A stretch of 64,000 bases of DNA from Leishmania infantum JPCM5 (Eukaryota > Euglenozoa > Kinetoplastea > Trypanosomatida > Trypanosomatidae). The stretch's first letter is position 1; each line of letters begins with the position of its first letter. The position numbers and the translations under genes were made by a program. The notes below the pieces were generated by a model. That model did no database searches. It saw only the letters and a list, made by a program, of their open reading frames with translations, and was not told the DNA's origin. The stretch spans positions 409,501 to 473,500 of the forward strand of contig NC_009404.2 in assembly GCF_000002875.2 (NCBI RefSeq), read 5' to 3'. This document shows positions 42,783 through 52,552 of this stretch, in pieces.

Positions 42783-43625
42783 TAGTGAGCAAGCGGGGGG
42801 GAGACGGCTTAGGTGATGGGCGACGCGCCATGGGTGTCTGCGCACGCGTTGCTCGCTCTCTTCCTCGTCTTGATCCCTCCTCCTGTGTCTCCGCAGCCTT
42901 GCGAACCACTTCAGAAGCTTCCATATTTTTTTTTGCTTCGCCTCTTTGTGTGTGTGTGTGTGTTTTCACTCTTTCGGTTTCATGTGGTGGAAGAGTACGG
43001 TGGTGGTGTTGTCTGCGTTCTCTGGAGCGTCACTGTCCACCTCGGCTCTCGTTCTCCGCATCCCCGTTTCTAGTCCGATGGACCTGCGCAAGTGAACAAG
43101 AGAAACGGCGGAACCGCTGTGCGCTGCACCACTGCCGCGACGCCTATATTACGGCGCCGTCCTCGATGGCTTGGCGCCTCCTCCTTTTCTGGTGGTTTGT
43201 CACGCGGAAGCGTCTGCGCCTCTCGTTGGGTATGCGTGCAGCCTCTGTGCATGTCAACGCATCAGACAAGATTTACGAGCCGGACTTTAATGACTTTGTT
43301 CTCCTCCTGGCGCTCCGACGATAACCTGAGCGGCGGGTACGTTTTCTCTGCGTCGCGGAGCACGCGCCTTTCGCCATCCTCCACTCATTGCTCCTCCCCC
43401 CTTGTCTATCTGTCTGCCTCTTCGCTGGCACTCGGTCAACACCCACTCCCACTAGAGTGCCCACCACCAACACCACTCTTCTGTACGCATCTCGCGTGAG
43501 CTTCCTCTTTCTTTACCCTATTTTCCGTGTCTTCTTTGCTGAAGGAAATTGTCCTTTTCCTCTTCCTTTATCGAAACGTGCCGTGCACACGGCGGCACAC
43601 TCGCACGCGTCACACACATCAGCGC
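42783..43625. other. Intergenic spacer (0.84 kb)
   Basis: T/C- and TG-rich. A pyrimidine tract at about 43500-43540 ends with gaag (AG 43543-43544), the most likely trans-splice acceptor of the next gene, giving an 82-nt 5'UTR without an intervening ATG. Confidence 0.55.
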
Positions 43626-46600
43626 ATGCCCGCCTCGTTGCGCAAAAATCTGCAACGGTCCCCGGCGGACACGCAGCCACGTGCTGCTGCAGGAGGCGCC
43701 GCCGCAGACCACGCGGTGCCACCAGCGACAGGAAAGGCTGGCTTCTCCTCCGCGGGTGCCTCGAACCCCCTGCAGGCATCACTTACACAAGAGCGTGGTG
43801 GCAGCAGCGACACGTCGGCAGCTCCCAGTCCTTCTGGCCTACCCCCATCCGGTGGCCACGGTGATGCCCATGGCATCACTTCTCCATCGGTCGCCACTTT
43901 CAAGCGCCCCGGGCTCGCTCCTTTCCGCCCGCCCTCCGTTCTCCAGGTGAACGTGGCCGCTCGGTCAGCAGGTGTGGCTCGAGGGGGCGGGGCGGGTGGC
44001 CAAAGCCCCTCCTTTTCACCTCAGCAGCATCAGCAGCAGGGGGCTAGCGGAACCTCCCCGCCACTATATCGGTGCAGCCTCGATGGCACAATCCCGTGCC
44101 CCGCTCTTCCCTCGGCAACTGCCATGGCAGGAGGGACAGGAGACGGCGGCGCAGCTTCATCGTCTGGGCCTTCTAGTACGCTCACAAGCGGCATGTCCGT
44201 CTCGGGCCTGTCAAACCACCTTCGCCTCAGCGAGGGTCTGAGCTGCCTCGACTACCATCCAACCTTTCGCGCGCTGGCGATCGGCAGCACTCGTCAGATT
44301 CACGTGGTGGAAGTGATCGCAATAGTGGGCCACGACGTGGCGGCCGCAGTGCGGCTGCACCGACATCAGCAGCAGCGACAGCAACAGGCAAACACGAATG
44401 CAATCACGCCATCAGACGGCGAGCGCGCTCACGCTTCCCTCGGCACCGCGGCTCCGTCTGACCTCCCTGCGTCGCCGCCGCCGCCGCTAGGGCCTGCGCC
44501 CTTTTTGATGCGCAATACCGGTGTCTTCGGCGGCCTCAACAAGGTGGAGAGCGTCGCGTGGTACCCGAGCACTGAGGAGGCCTCTCTGGCCTTCATTCAG
44601 CCGGCGCGAACAGTGACCATCTTCCTCGATGCCATCCAGTTCAAGGCGGACGGTACGTACCTCCCGCAGCAGTGGACGCGTTCGCAGTACAAAGGCAAGA
44701 CTCTCACCTCCGCCATGGCTGCTGGCGGCGGCTCGACGGCGATGGCGGTCGTGACAAACCTCGACTGCGCCTCGGGCGGGATCACACCGGCAGCCTCCAC
44801 GACCAGCCTGGGCGGTAGCTCCGGGCTCTACACACCTGCCTCCGCGTCACTGGTCAGCTCCCTTTCCTACAGCGCCGCCTCCGTCTCCCAAGGCAGCGCG
44901 CCGCACGAGACGAGCTTTTCCACGCCTACCAGTTCAGGTTTCTCCACAACGGGGTTTGCGGCCAGAAACCTGCCCCATGCTGTGCGCAACCTGAAAGGGC
45001 CGCTGGCGAAGGAGCTGATTGAGCTGAACATCGACATCACGTACATGCGAGTGGAGAAGATCGTCTGGGATCCGCACCACCCCTACACTCTCGCTCTCAG
45101 CTCTCCAGCGACCCACTTTGAGGTGTGGCAGGTGCCCACGGACGGCTGGCGCGTCTACGCGCCCCAGCTGGTGCTGCGACCGCCAGCGCACAACACGCGC
45201 AGCGTCGTTCGAGACATCGCCTTCTCACCGTCCAACCCCGATCTCATTGTCGTGGTCACGGAGTGCGGCAACGCCGGACAGGTGCTGCTCTATTATCGTC
45301 GTCAAGTGGAGGCGAAGCGGTGCTTCGACATTAGCGGCCCGGGCCTGTCCGTCGCCTTCCACCCGATCTTCTCCGACCTTCTCGCCGTGTGCTTCCGCCG
45401 CGAGAAGACAAAGCCTGACACACGCATATCATTCCTGCAGGTCATGCCCGTCGGTGGCGCCGCCGCTGGATGGTTGTCGGGGGTCTCCACGGCCGCAGCG
45501 ACAGCGGTACCCGCCACCTCATCAGAGACCGAAGGAAGCCCACTAGCTGCCTCGTCGGCGTTAGCATCTGCTGCCACTGCCCCTGAAAGTGCAGACGCAA
45601 GCTTCATGGCCAAGATGGTTCCTGCGAGCACGTCGTCGTATCTCGCCGAGCAGCCGTATCTGCCCCATATCGACAACTACGTGTGCATCAGCCGCATACG
45701 ATGGCGACCCTCATCCATGGGAAGGCTTACGGAGCCGAAGCGGCACCATTACATGTCTTTCACGCCCTCTGCCCAGGCGCTCTTGGCGGCATGCAACTTG
45801 CCCAACTCAACTGTCCCGTCCGCCCCTGGCGCCTTCACCTGGGTTGACCTGCTGCACTCGCAGCTATGGTTCGCATCGGCGGCGATGACGACCGACACAG
45901 ACCTTTCCATCTGGGATGCCACCAACGGCTTTTTTCCTGTGTGCGTCGTCAAGCACCTCGCCCCGCGCGGTGACACGACGACCAACGAGTCGAACGACTT
46001 TGCGTGGCTCAATGAGCTGACACTGGTGACAATTTTCAAGAGCGGCGACGTGGTCTGCACCAGTCTTCTGAACAGCCTCCCAGAAGATTCCGTCATGACC
46101 AGCGCCGAGCGGGTGCAGCTGCGGGCAGTGAAGCCGCAGCAAAAGCAGCAGCTTCACCGGCTACGCCAGCAGCTTGATTCCAAGTCGAGAGATGAACTCG
46201 GCGAGCTGTACAGCAAGCGAATCGCAGAGGAAGAGGCATGTCTGGCCATGCTGCCGGCGTATGTGCGCGACCCGTTCGCGGATCTACTCACCACATTCAC
46301 CGTTCTGCCGACTACCTCCATCGTGTCCGACCTTTTCGGGCACTCCTACACCATTCGCAACACTAACGCGGCCCTGCGGCGCCACTACCATCAGATGATC
46401 CGACGCGAGTGCGGGCAGCTTGTTCGCCGTCTTGCCATTCAGGTGTCGAAGGAAGCCGTACTACGCCAGCAGTGGACGAGCAGGCGGCACCAGCTCTCCG
46501 GCGTCAGTCCCTCCACTGGGCCCGGCATGGCGAGTGGCCTCGCGGCCCTGCAGGAGCAGCGGTCTCGCCGCCCACGCTCGCCATTCACGCAGACGGGCAG

Positions 46601-49600
46601 CCTCCGCGGTCGAGCCACGTCGTCGCAAGGCTCCAACTCGACGCCGCCGAGCCCGCAGTGCAGAATGTTGACGCGGCGATGCTCGGTTGCCACCCCCTCG
46701 TCGTCGACTGGTGGGCAGCACATGCCCGTAGCGCCGATCTGGGGAGAAGGCACGAGCGGCGGGCCTGCTGGCAGTCGTGGATTGGGTGGTGGAGGCGGCA
46801 CCGCGGCCGACGCCATCGGACTCCCCCAGCACCCGCCCTGGAGCCTGGAGGACGTGAGCGAGGCGGGAATGGTCTCCCCGCAGCACTCCCGAGAACTGAG
46901 GCGCCACCCCAGCAATGCGGGCGCTGGCGGCGGTGTCAGCAGCGCCTCGCCCCATCCCTACCTCGGCGTCCATCACGATGGAGGGATGGAAGGTCAACCT
47001 GTGAGGGATGCTGAGGCGAGCGGCCACGTCTCTTCTCCGTGTCCCGAGGTGACGCATGTGGAAGAAGAGGCAGCAGCGGCTACTGGACGCGTTGGCCGCA
47101 GCTCCTCTCGCGCGTCCTCCGCAGTCGCTTGGATCAAGCGACTGTTGGGCGCTTCATGGCGAGAGCGATTGAGTCGAGACCAGTCCAGCGAACCCCGTGA
47201 TCAATGCATCTTCCACTCGCCAGGCCGTTCGCAGGTGAAAGATGCAGCTCTCGTCATCAACTCTAGCGACGACGGCCCTGCGGTCTTGGCTAGCGTGCTT
47301 GACGTCACTCCGAGCCTGAGTGTTGTACCATCGTCGGACGATGTCGCAGCTGTCTCCTCGCCTCCGTCGCGTTTGCGTCAGCTGCCACCTTGTGGAGCCG
47401 CCTGTGGTAGTGGTACCTACGGTTCGTCTGGTCTTGGTCCAGCTCAGTCCACAGCCACATCGCCGATCAGCGTCATACACATCGACAACAGTGGTAGCAG
47501 CTGTGGAAGTCCACACCAGCTTGCCCCGACAGCGCCGGCCGCCCAAGTACACGCGGCAGCGGCACACAGCTTCCCTGCGTACCCTGGCGCGTCGACGAGC
47601 GCCAACGCTTCCGTGAGCTCCGCATATTCCCCACCGCAGCAACGCGTCGGCAGCGGTCGTGGTGGGCCCAGTCCTTCCTCACTCTTGCTCACAAGCTCCT
47701 CTCTCGGGGCTCCTCCCTCGGTGCCCGGTGACCTCGACATCGTCGGAGGCGGCAGCGGCGTTGTCTTCACGCAACTCTTCCCGCTGTTGAATGAGTGCGT
47801 GCGCGTGTGCAGCGGCGGCGGTAGTGGTGGCAGCTGCAAGGCCCGCGGGAAGTGCAATGTTAGTGAAGAACCACGAGTGTCACGCTTCTCCCTCAGTGCT
47901 GCTAAGACGTCAGCGCCGGTTGCCAGCGTGGCGTCTCTCTCAGTGGCACCTGCTAGCCTCGACAACTCACCCACGTTGGCGGCGGCCTCTGCTTTCCGCC
48001 ACGACCTGCCTGCAGTTCTGTTCTCCTCCGCCTTGCACCCATCCAGCGCGGAGCTCAAGTCAGAAACAGCCACCACGTCTCCACTGCTGCTGCCGCTTTC
48101 GATACTGGCCTCGGCGGGAAGTCGCGTGTCCGGCGGTGCCGTCGTGCCCACGCGCTCGGCGAGCGCGGCCTCTCAGCTGATGCCAGCGCATGTCTATCTA
48201 GCCTCGCAGAGAGTCGTCACCGTGGCCGTGGAGAGCTTTGTGCTGAGCGATGCGGTGTGCGGCTGGTCGTACCTGGAGAAGCAAGCGGAGCAGCTCGCCT
48301 TCGTGCGCTTTGCGCTCGAGTGGGACATGGGCTACGAGCTGGCGCTGGCCATGAAAGCCCTGCGGCACAAGCGCACAGACGCTGAAGCGGCGGCAGATGA
48401 GACGGCGCCGCACCGAGCCGATCCTATGCCTACAGCGCAGCCTCGCGACCCTGCCCGCTCGCAGACTTCCTCGCGCGAAGTAGCGGCACACAGCGCCCAT
48501 ACCTCGAGCGCTCTCCCGCGCTCGTTGTGGCGCAGCAGTAGCAGCAGCAGCGTAGGCGGTCGCCAAGATGTCGAGTGGAGGTCACAGCAGCGGAAGACCA
48601 CAGAGCCGTACTGCCCACAGCTTGGCGGCACCTACTCTGGTGTCGCAGCGGGCCGAGAGCGACGTTGTGTGGGCAACAGCAGCACACGTGGGCCCCCACA
48701 CGTGCGTTCTGGTGCGCCAAGTGCTGATCCGACTCACATGGTCGACTGGGGATACGGGGTACCGGTGCCAAGTCACGAGGATGTTGATGACAAGGTCGCG
48801 GCCATGATGGAAGAAAACGCGCGCATCTGTGAGCGAGTGATGCGCCAGCGGTGGGAGGCCGGCTGTGCCGGTTTCGCGGGCGGCGGTGCTCACATAAATC
48901 GGCGTCCATCGCAAGGCGGGGACGACAGTGGGGTCGACGTGTCAGGCAGTCCCGCGTGGTCCTCTGGCGACGCCGCAACGACACTGAATGACGTAGAAGG
49001 TGTCGAGGTGGGTCACACGGACGCCGCACTCGCTGCAGAGTTGTCGAACGCGGCCGCCTACGATCCGCGCGCGCAGTGGTGGCGCGCTGCCGCTCATGCC
49101 TGGCGCTCACATCATGTCTCTTTCATCATATCCATCACTGCACAGCAGCTTGAGTACGCGTCGCTCATGGGAGACGTGCAGTACAGCCTCGTTCTGTACA
49201 TCCTCTTTTGCCTCTGGTGGCGCCTGCACAGCGAGGTTGCGGAGGCGACATACGCGATGGCTCTCGAAGCACGCGCTCGTCGACACTACGTTGGCAGTGG
49301 AGTGAGCCGTGACGGTAGCGCTGGTGCGCGAGACAGTCACCGAGCTGCAGCACCGCAGGAGCGCAGCCCTCACAACAATGCAGGGCCTCGTCACCGACTG
49401 CGCGCTGTCGCGCTCGCTCCAGGGATAGCGGCGGAAGGAGAGGAAGGCGACGGCAGAGGTGGGCCGGGCGCCTCAGAGGCCGCGGCTGACCCCCTCCCCA
49501 GCACCGCTGCGCCGCCGCTACGAAGCCCGTCGACGGACGACGACGACGACGATGCGGGGAGAACGCGAATCGGCCTCCACTGTGTCAGTGACGTCACAGA

Positions 49601-51569
49601 CAGCGACGACGGTGAATACGCCACCGACGGCAAGATCCCGTCGCTGGAAGAGGTGGATGAGCTCCGTCGGCTCTGCCTCTTTTTTCTTCGATGCCCGCTG
49701 ATGCCGCTCTCCCCTAACCTAGCCTCGCATCATCTGCATAAACAACCTCATCCGCATCTGCGTCAATCCGCCAGCGTCGACGCTCTCTCCTCTGTAAACG
49801 GAGGCGGCGCTGAACCGGAAGACCGCGCCGGGAATGCCAGCTCACCTATGGGTGGCCTCTCTTCCATAGCAATGCTGGCAGGCGGCGGTGGAGCGCCACG
49901 GCTGACGGGGGGATCCGATATTGTCGGCAGCCTTGGCAGCGGAGGTTTGTTGCGAGCCTCGGCCTCGACGAGCAGTCTTCCCTCGCGCAGCCACAACAAC
50001 AGCTCACGACGCCTCAACGACACACCACCAGCATCTGCCGTGGTCGGCAGCCTCGGTGGCGGTGGTACTGCGCCCCCCAGCTACCGAGCACACGCCATGT
50101 CCCCCACGCCACAGGCTCTGCACCGGCCTGACAACAACGCCAATGGTAACCGCGCTGGTGTCAGGCAGGGGGCAGCCACGGGTGGCATAACGCTGGAGTC
50201 GCGCAATGCGTACGCGGACTTGGAAGGGGTGCGTGGTGCGTGGATGAACGCCCGCAATGCTGAGGATCTGTGCACCACACCGGACTACTGCGCGCCGGAG
50301 GAGTGGAAGATACGCGCCCTTCAGTGGCTGGAGACCTACACCGCAGACTTGTACGCGCGCCAGCTCTACGTGCCGCTCAACGAGCTCCTCCTCGTTATGC
50401 CGGAAATCTTTCGCGAGCCGACGAACCCAGTGCTGCCGCGCGCTGCGGACATCGCGTACGAGAAGCAGATGACCTATGTGTACTGCGGCACCTGCTCAAA
50501 GGCGGAGCTGTGGAGCCGAACCCAACAGGACGCCGTTCCTGCCGCAGTGCGGTTGTACGAGCTAGTCGTGCGTCGTGGCCGCCACAGCAGCAGCAGCGAA
50601 GAGGAAGGAGACGACAGCAACAGCAACAGCGGCGTCAGCAGCGCCACGAAGGCGATAGGTGCCGGCATGCGACGGTCGCGGCGCAAGGGACACGGCGAAC
50701 ACCACCACGCTACGGCAGCGATTCGATGTGGTTCGGAAATGTACTACCACAGGGACGGTGGCGACTCGTCGTCTGTCGCGACAACGCCGTCGGTGGAGTC
50801 GCCGACGTCCTCGAGCCCTTCGGTCGCTGCGGACGATGATGTTCTTGGGGCAAGGCTAGCTGATGGAAGGCCTGCATCGCCCGCCTGCTCGGGCGTCGGT
50901 TTGCCCTCCGAGCACAGCACCAATGACCGTGCGGCATCGGCCGTTGATCCGCTCCATGAAGTAATCCCTCTGGAGAAGGTAGTCACCGGCCGAGAGCCGG
51001 AGCTGGACGGTAGAAGCAGCCATGCCAGTACAACCGGAAGGTCGCACCTGAACGCAGGCGCCGCCGGCGAGGGCGCAGCAGCGTGCCCGGCAGCGTTGTT
51101 GGCGCAATGTTCTCAGTCTGTCTTTGCTTCTTCCTCCCGCCTGCTGCCGCATGGCCAGCACAACCGACGCATCACGCGTCTCCGCTCCCGTCACAGTCGT
51201 CGCAGCCTCGACGACGTTGTCGACGGTGCTCCCGACGCTGAGCGAGACGGGGACAACCCCGACGAAGGGGAAGAGTTGCACTTTGCGGGTGCCGGCGTGG
51301 GCGTGGCCCGTCGTCCCGAGCGGCGCACCGCCGTTGGCTGCGACTGGTGCGACGCGAACCCCACCGCCAACAACGCGGCATGTCGGCGCTGCCACAACCG
51401 CTGCGCCATGACGTGCGTCATCTGCGAAGAAATTGTGGAGGGCATGTTCTTCTGGCTTCGATCCTGTGGACATGGCGGTCACGTGCACCACATAGAGGAG
51501 TGGCTGCGGTACTCGCAGGAGTGCCCCAAGTGCGGTGTTCCCATCACACAGACGTGGAAGGGCAACTGA
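43626..51569 (+). CDS. WDR24/SEA2-like GATOR2 (SEACAT) subunit, giant form (2647 aa)
   Basis: WDR24 (yeast Sea2/Rtc1) is a core subunit of GATOR2, which relays amino-acid status to TORC1 at the lysosome/vacuole by opposing GATOR1. The N-terminal half has degenerate WD40 repeats: LDYHPTFRALAIG (~205), VWDPHHPYTLAL (~478), IAFSPSNPDLIVVV (~530), VAFHPIFSDLLAVCF (~575), SIWDATNGF (~758) and FAWLNELTLVTIFKSGDVV (~792). Helical-solenoid pieces follow: FVRFALEWDMGYELAL (~1560), QLEYASLMGDVQYSLVLYIL (~1840; the family's GDVQ signature) and ALQWLETYTADLYARQLY (~2230). The C-terminus is a zinc-ribbon/RING module: YCGTCSK (~2286), CDWCD (~2572), CVICEEIVEGMFFW, CGHGGHVHHIEEWL and CPKC. The protein is over three times the length of human WDR24 (about 790 aa), because Ser/Gly/Ala-rich inserts separate the blocks. 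WDR59 is the main alternative; GDVQ and the RING spelling favour WDR24. The frame is open upstream only from a GTG. Confidence 0.82.
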   Translation: MPASLRKNLQRSPADTQPRAAAGGAAADHAVPPATGKAGFSSAGASNPLQASLTQERGGSSDTSAAPSPSGLPPSGGHGDAHGITSPSVATFKRPGLAPFRPPSVLQVNVAARSAGVARGGGAGGQSPSFSPQQHQQQGASGTSPPLYRCSLDGTIPCPALPSATAMAGGTGDGGAASSSGPSSTLTSGMSVSGLSNHLRLSEGLSCLDYHPTFRALAIGSTRQIHVVEVIAIVGHDVAAAVRLHRHQQQRQQQANTNAITPSDGERAHASLGTAAPSDLPASPPPPLGPAPFLMRNTGVFGGLNKVESVAWYPSTEEASLAFIQPARTVTIFLDAIQFKADGTYLPQQWTRSQYKGKTLTSAMAAGGGSTAMAVVTNLDCASGGITPAASTTSLGGSSGLYTPASASLVSSLSYSAASVSQGSAPHETSFSTPTSSGFSTTGFAARNLPHAVRNLKGPLAKELIELNIDITYMRVEKIVWDPHHPYTLALSSPATHFEVWQVPTDGWRVYAPQLVLRPPAHNTRSVVRDIAFSPSNPDLIVVVTECGNAGQVLLYYRRQVEAKRCFDISGPGLSVAFHPIFSDLLAVCFRREKTKPDTRISFLQVMPVGGAAAGWLSGVSTAAATAVPATSSETEGSPLAASSALASAATAPESADASFMAKMVPASTSSYLAEQPYLPHIDNYVCISRIRWRPSSMGRLTEPKRHHYMSFTPSAQALLAACNLPNSTVPSAPGAFTWVDLLHSQLWFASAAMTTDTDLSIWDATNGFFPVCVVKHLAPRGDTTTNESNDFAWLNELTLVTIFKSGDVVCTSLLNSLPEDSVMTSAERVQLRAVKPQQKQQLHRLRQQLDSKSRDELGELYSKRIAEEEACLAMLPAYVRDPFADLLTTFTVLPTTSIVSDLFGHSYTIRNTNAALRRHYHQMIRRECGQLVRRLAIQVSKEAVLRQQWTSRRHQLSGVSPSTGPGMASGLAALQEQRSRRPRSPFTQTGSLRGRATSSQGSNSTPPSPQCRMLTRRCSVATPSSSTGGQHMPVAPIWGEGTSGGPAGSRGLGGGGGTAADAIGLPQHPPWSLEDVSEAGMVSPQHSRELRRHPSNAGAGGGVSSASPHPYLGVHHDGGMEGQPVRDAEASGHVSSPCPEVTHVEEEAAAATGRVGRSSSRASSAVAWIKRLLGASWRERLSRDQSSEPRDQCIFHSPGRSQVKDAALVINSSDDGPAVLASVLDVTPSLSVVPSSDDVAAVSSPPSRLRQLPPCGAACGSGTYGSSGLGPAQSTATSPISVIHIDNSGSSCGSPHQLAPTAPAAQVHAAAAHSFPAYPGASTSANASVSSAYSPPQQRVGSGRGGPSPSSLLLTSSSLGAPPSVPGDLDIVGGGSGVVFTQLFPLLNECVRVCSGGGSGGSCKARGKCNVSEEPRVSRFSLSAAKTSAPVASVASLSVAPASLDNSPTLAAASAFRHDLPAVLFSSALHPSSAELKSETATTSPLLLPLSILASAGSRVSGGAVVPTRSASAASQLMPAHVYLASQRVVTVAVESFVLSDAVCGWSYLEKQAEQLAFVRFALEWDMGYELALAMKALRHKRTDAEAAADETAPHRADPMPTAQPRDPARSQTSSREVAAHSAHTSSALPRSLWRSSSSSSVGGRQDVEWRSQQRKTTEPYCPQLGGTYSGVAAGRERRCVGNSSTRGPPHVRSGAPSADPTHMVDWGYGVPVPSHEDVDDKVAAMMEENARICERVMRQRWEAGCAGFAGGGAHINRRPSQGGDDSGVDVSGSPAWSSGDAATTLNDVEGVEVGHTDAALAAELSNAAAYDPRAQWWRAAAHAWRSHHVSFIISITAQQLEYASLMGDVQYSLVLYILFCLWWRLHSEVAEATYAMALEARARRHYVGSGVSRDGSAGARDSHRAAAPQERSPHNNAGPRHRLRAVALAPGIAAEGEEGDGRGGPGASEAAADPLPSTAAPPLRSPSTDDDDDDAGRTRIGLHCVSDVTDSDDGEYATDGKIPSLEEVDELRRLCLFFLRCPLMPLSPNLASHHLHKQPHPHLRQSASVDALSSVNGGGAEPEDRAGNASSPMGGLSSIAMLAGGGGAPRLTGGSDIVGSLGSGGLLRASASTSSLPSRSHNNSSRRLNDTPPASAVVGSLGGGGTAPPSYRAHAMSPTPQALHRPDNNANGNRAGVRQGAATGGITLESRNAYADLEGVRGAWMNARNAEDLCTTPDYCAPEEWKIRALQWLETYTADLYARQLYVPLNELLLVMPEIFREPTNPVLPRAADIAYEKQMTYVYCGTCSKAELWSRTQQDAVPAAVRLYELVVRRGRHSSSSEEEGDDSNSNSGVSSATKAIGAGMRRSRRKGHGEHHHATAAIRCGSEMYYHRDGGDSSSVATTPSVESPTSSSPSVAADDDVLGARLADGRPASPACSGVGLPSEHSTNDRAASAVDPLHEVIPLEKVVTGREPELDGRSSHASTTGRSHLNAGAAGEGAAACPAALLAQCSQSVFASSSRLLPHGQHNRRITRLRSRHSRRSLDDVVDGAPDAERDGDNPDEGEELHFAGAGVGVARRPERRTAVGCDWCDANPTANNAACRRCHNRCAMTCVICEEIVEGMFFWLRSCGHGGHVHHIEEWLRYSQECPKCGVPITQTWKGN

Positions 51570-52552
51570 GCGCAGGGGCGCGGGGCATCTCACGGATGCG
51601 AGGGAGTTTCTGCACGATTGTGCGTACGGGTGTATGTTTTGGGGGGTGCACCTGTGGGAACCGCGAAGAAGGCAACAAAAAACCGCTCTATGCCGAGAGG
51701 CTCCATACCTTTTCGTAAATGCATGTTGCTGTAGCTCTGCATGTACTGCTGACACAACAGATCCGTCCACCACCACCACCCCTCACGCCTATGCCCTACT
51801 CTGTTCTGCAGACGACCCTCCTTTCTTGCCAAGACATCCGTTTCTTTTCTCAAGGAGAGTAGTGTCAGATGCTCAGGTCGGTGTGCCCAATGTCACGCGG
51901 CAGTGACGACGGCAAGAGTGGAAGCGGGCAAGCCACCGCCACCACCACCACCCCTGCGTTACCTCTTATGTGGGTGCGTGATGACGCGCTTATTCATTCT
52001 TCCTGCCCACTCTCGCTCTCTCATGCCTTCGGCCTTCCCGATGTTATGGCTTGTGTGTGTCGTTGTTGCGTGCGCGTGTACTTGCTGACCGCCCAACACG
52101 CGTGTGGCATCCCGTATACTGCACCGCACACCGGGCACGCACCAACGAAAAAGGAAATACTCGTACATGTGCCACTGCTGCGCCCACGCATACGTAGCGT
52201 CTGCGGCGTGTCACTCGTTTCGCTTCTCCGTGTGGGTGTGTGAGTGCGTGTGGGTGCAGTGTGGCGAGTCGCGCAGCCCCTCCTGCTGGTGCCCCCGTGG
52301 CGGTGTTGGTGGAGGCGCACGCCTCAACGCTCGTCGCTTTTTTTTTCGTTTCTTTCGTTTCCTTTCCTTTCTGGCTCCACAGCGTCGACGTGCGCCTGCC
52401 GGTGGCCACACACGGTGGCACTTCTTGCTCTCCTCATGACGCGCACGCCCGTGCAGATAGACGCGCAGCCACACTCGTTTCGTTCCATTCATAAAAGATA
52501 AGTTCGCTCCGAATCGCTTGTCCGGTAGCCAAAGGCTGTCGCGCCCTCATCC
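51570..52552. other. Intergenic spacer (0.98 kb)
   Basis: Mixed then T/C-rich DNA. It ends in a near-pure pyrimidine tract (52336-52374) followed by ccacag, AG at 52381-52382: an excellent trans-splice acceptor for the next gene, leaving a 170-nt 5'UTR that contains one short upstream ATG at 52437. Confidence 0.6.
52338..52382 (+). promoter_or_regulatory. Predicted trans-splice acceptor of the ATAD5-like gene
   Basis: A run of T and C of about 37 nt (nine consecutive T, then ttctttcgtttcctttcc) precedes ccacag; the AG is at 52381-52382. Confidence 0.6.

Noticed and set aside
43527..43625. Upstream extension of the GATOR2-like gene from a GTG
   Set aside because: Trypanosomatid translation starts at ATG, the segment has T/C-rich composition, and the likely splice acceptor (AG 43543-43544) lies inside it.
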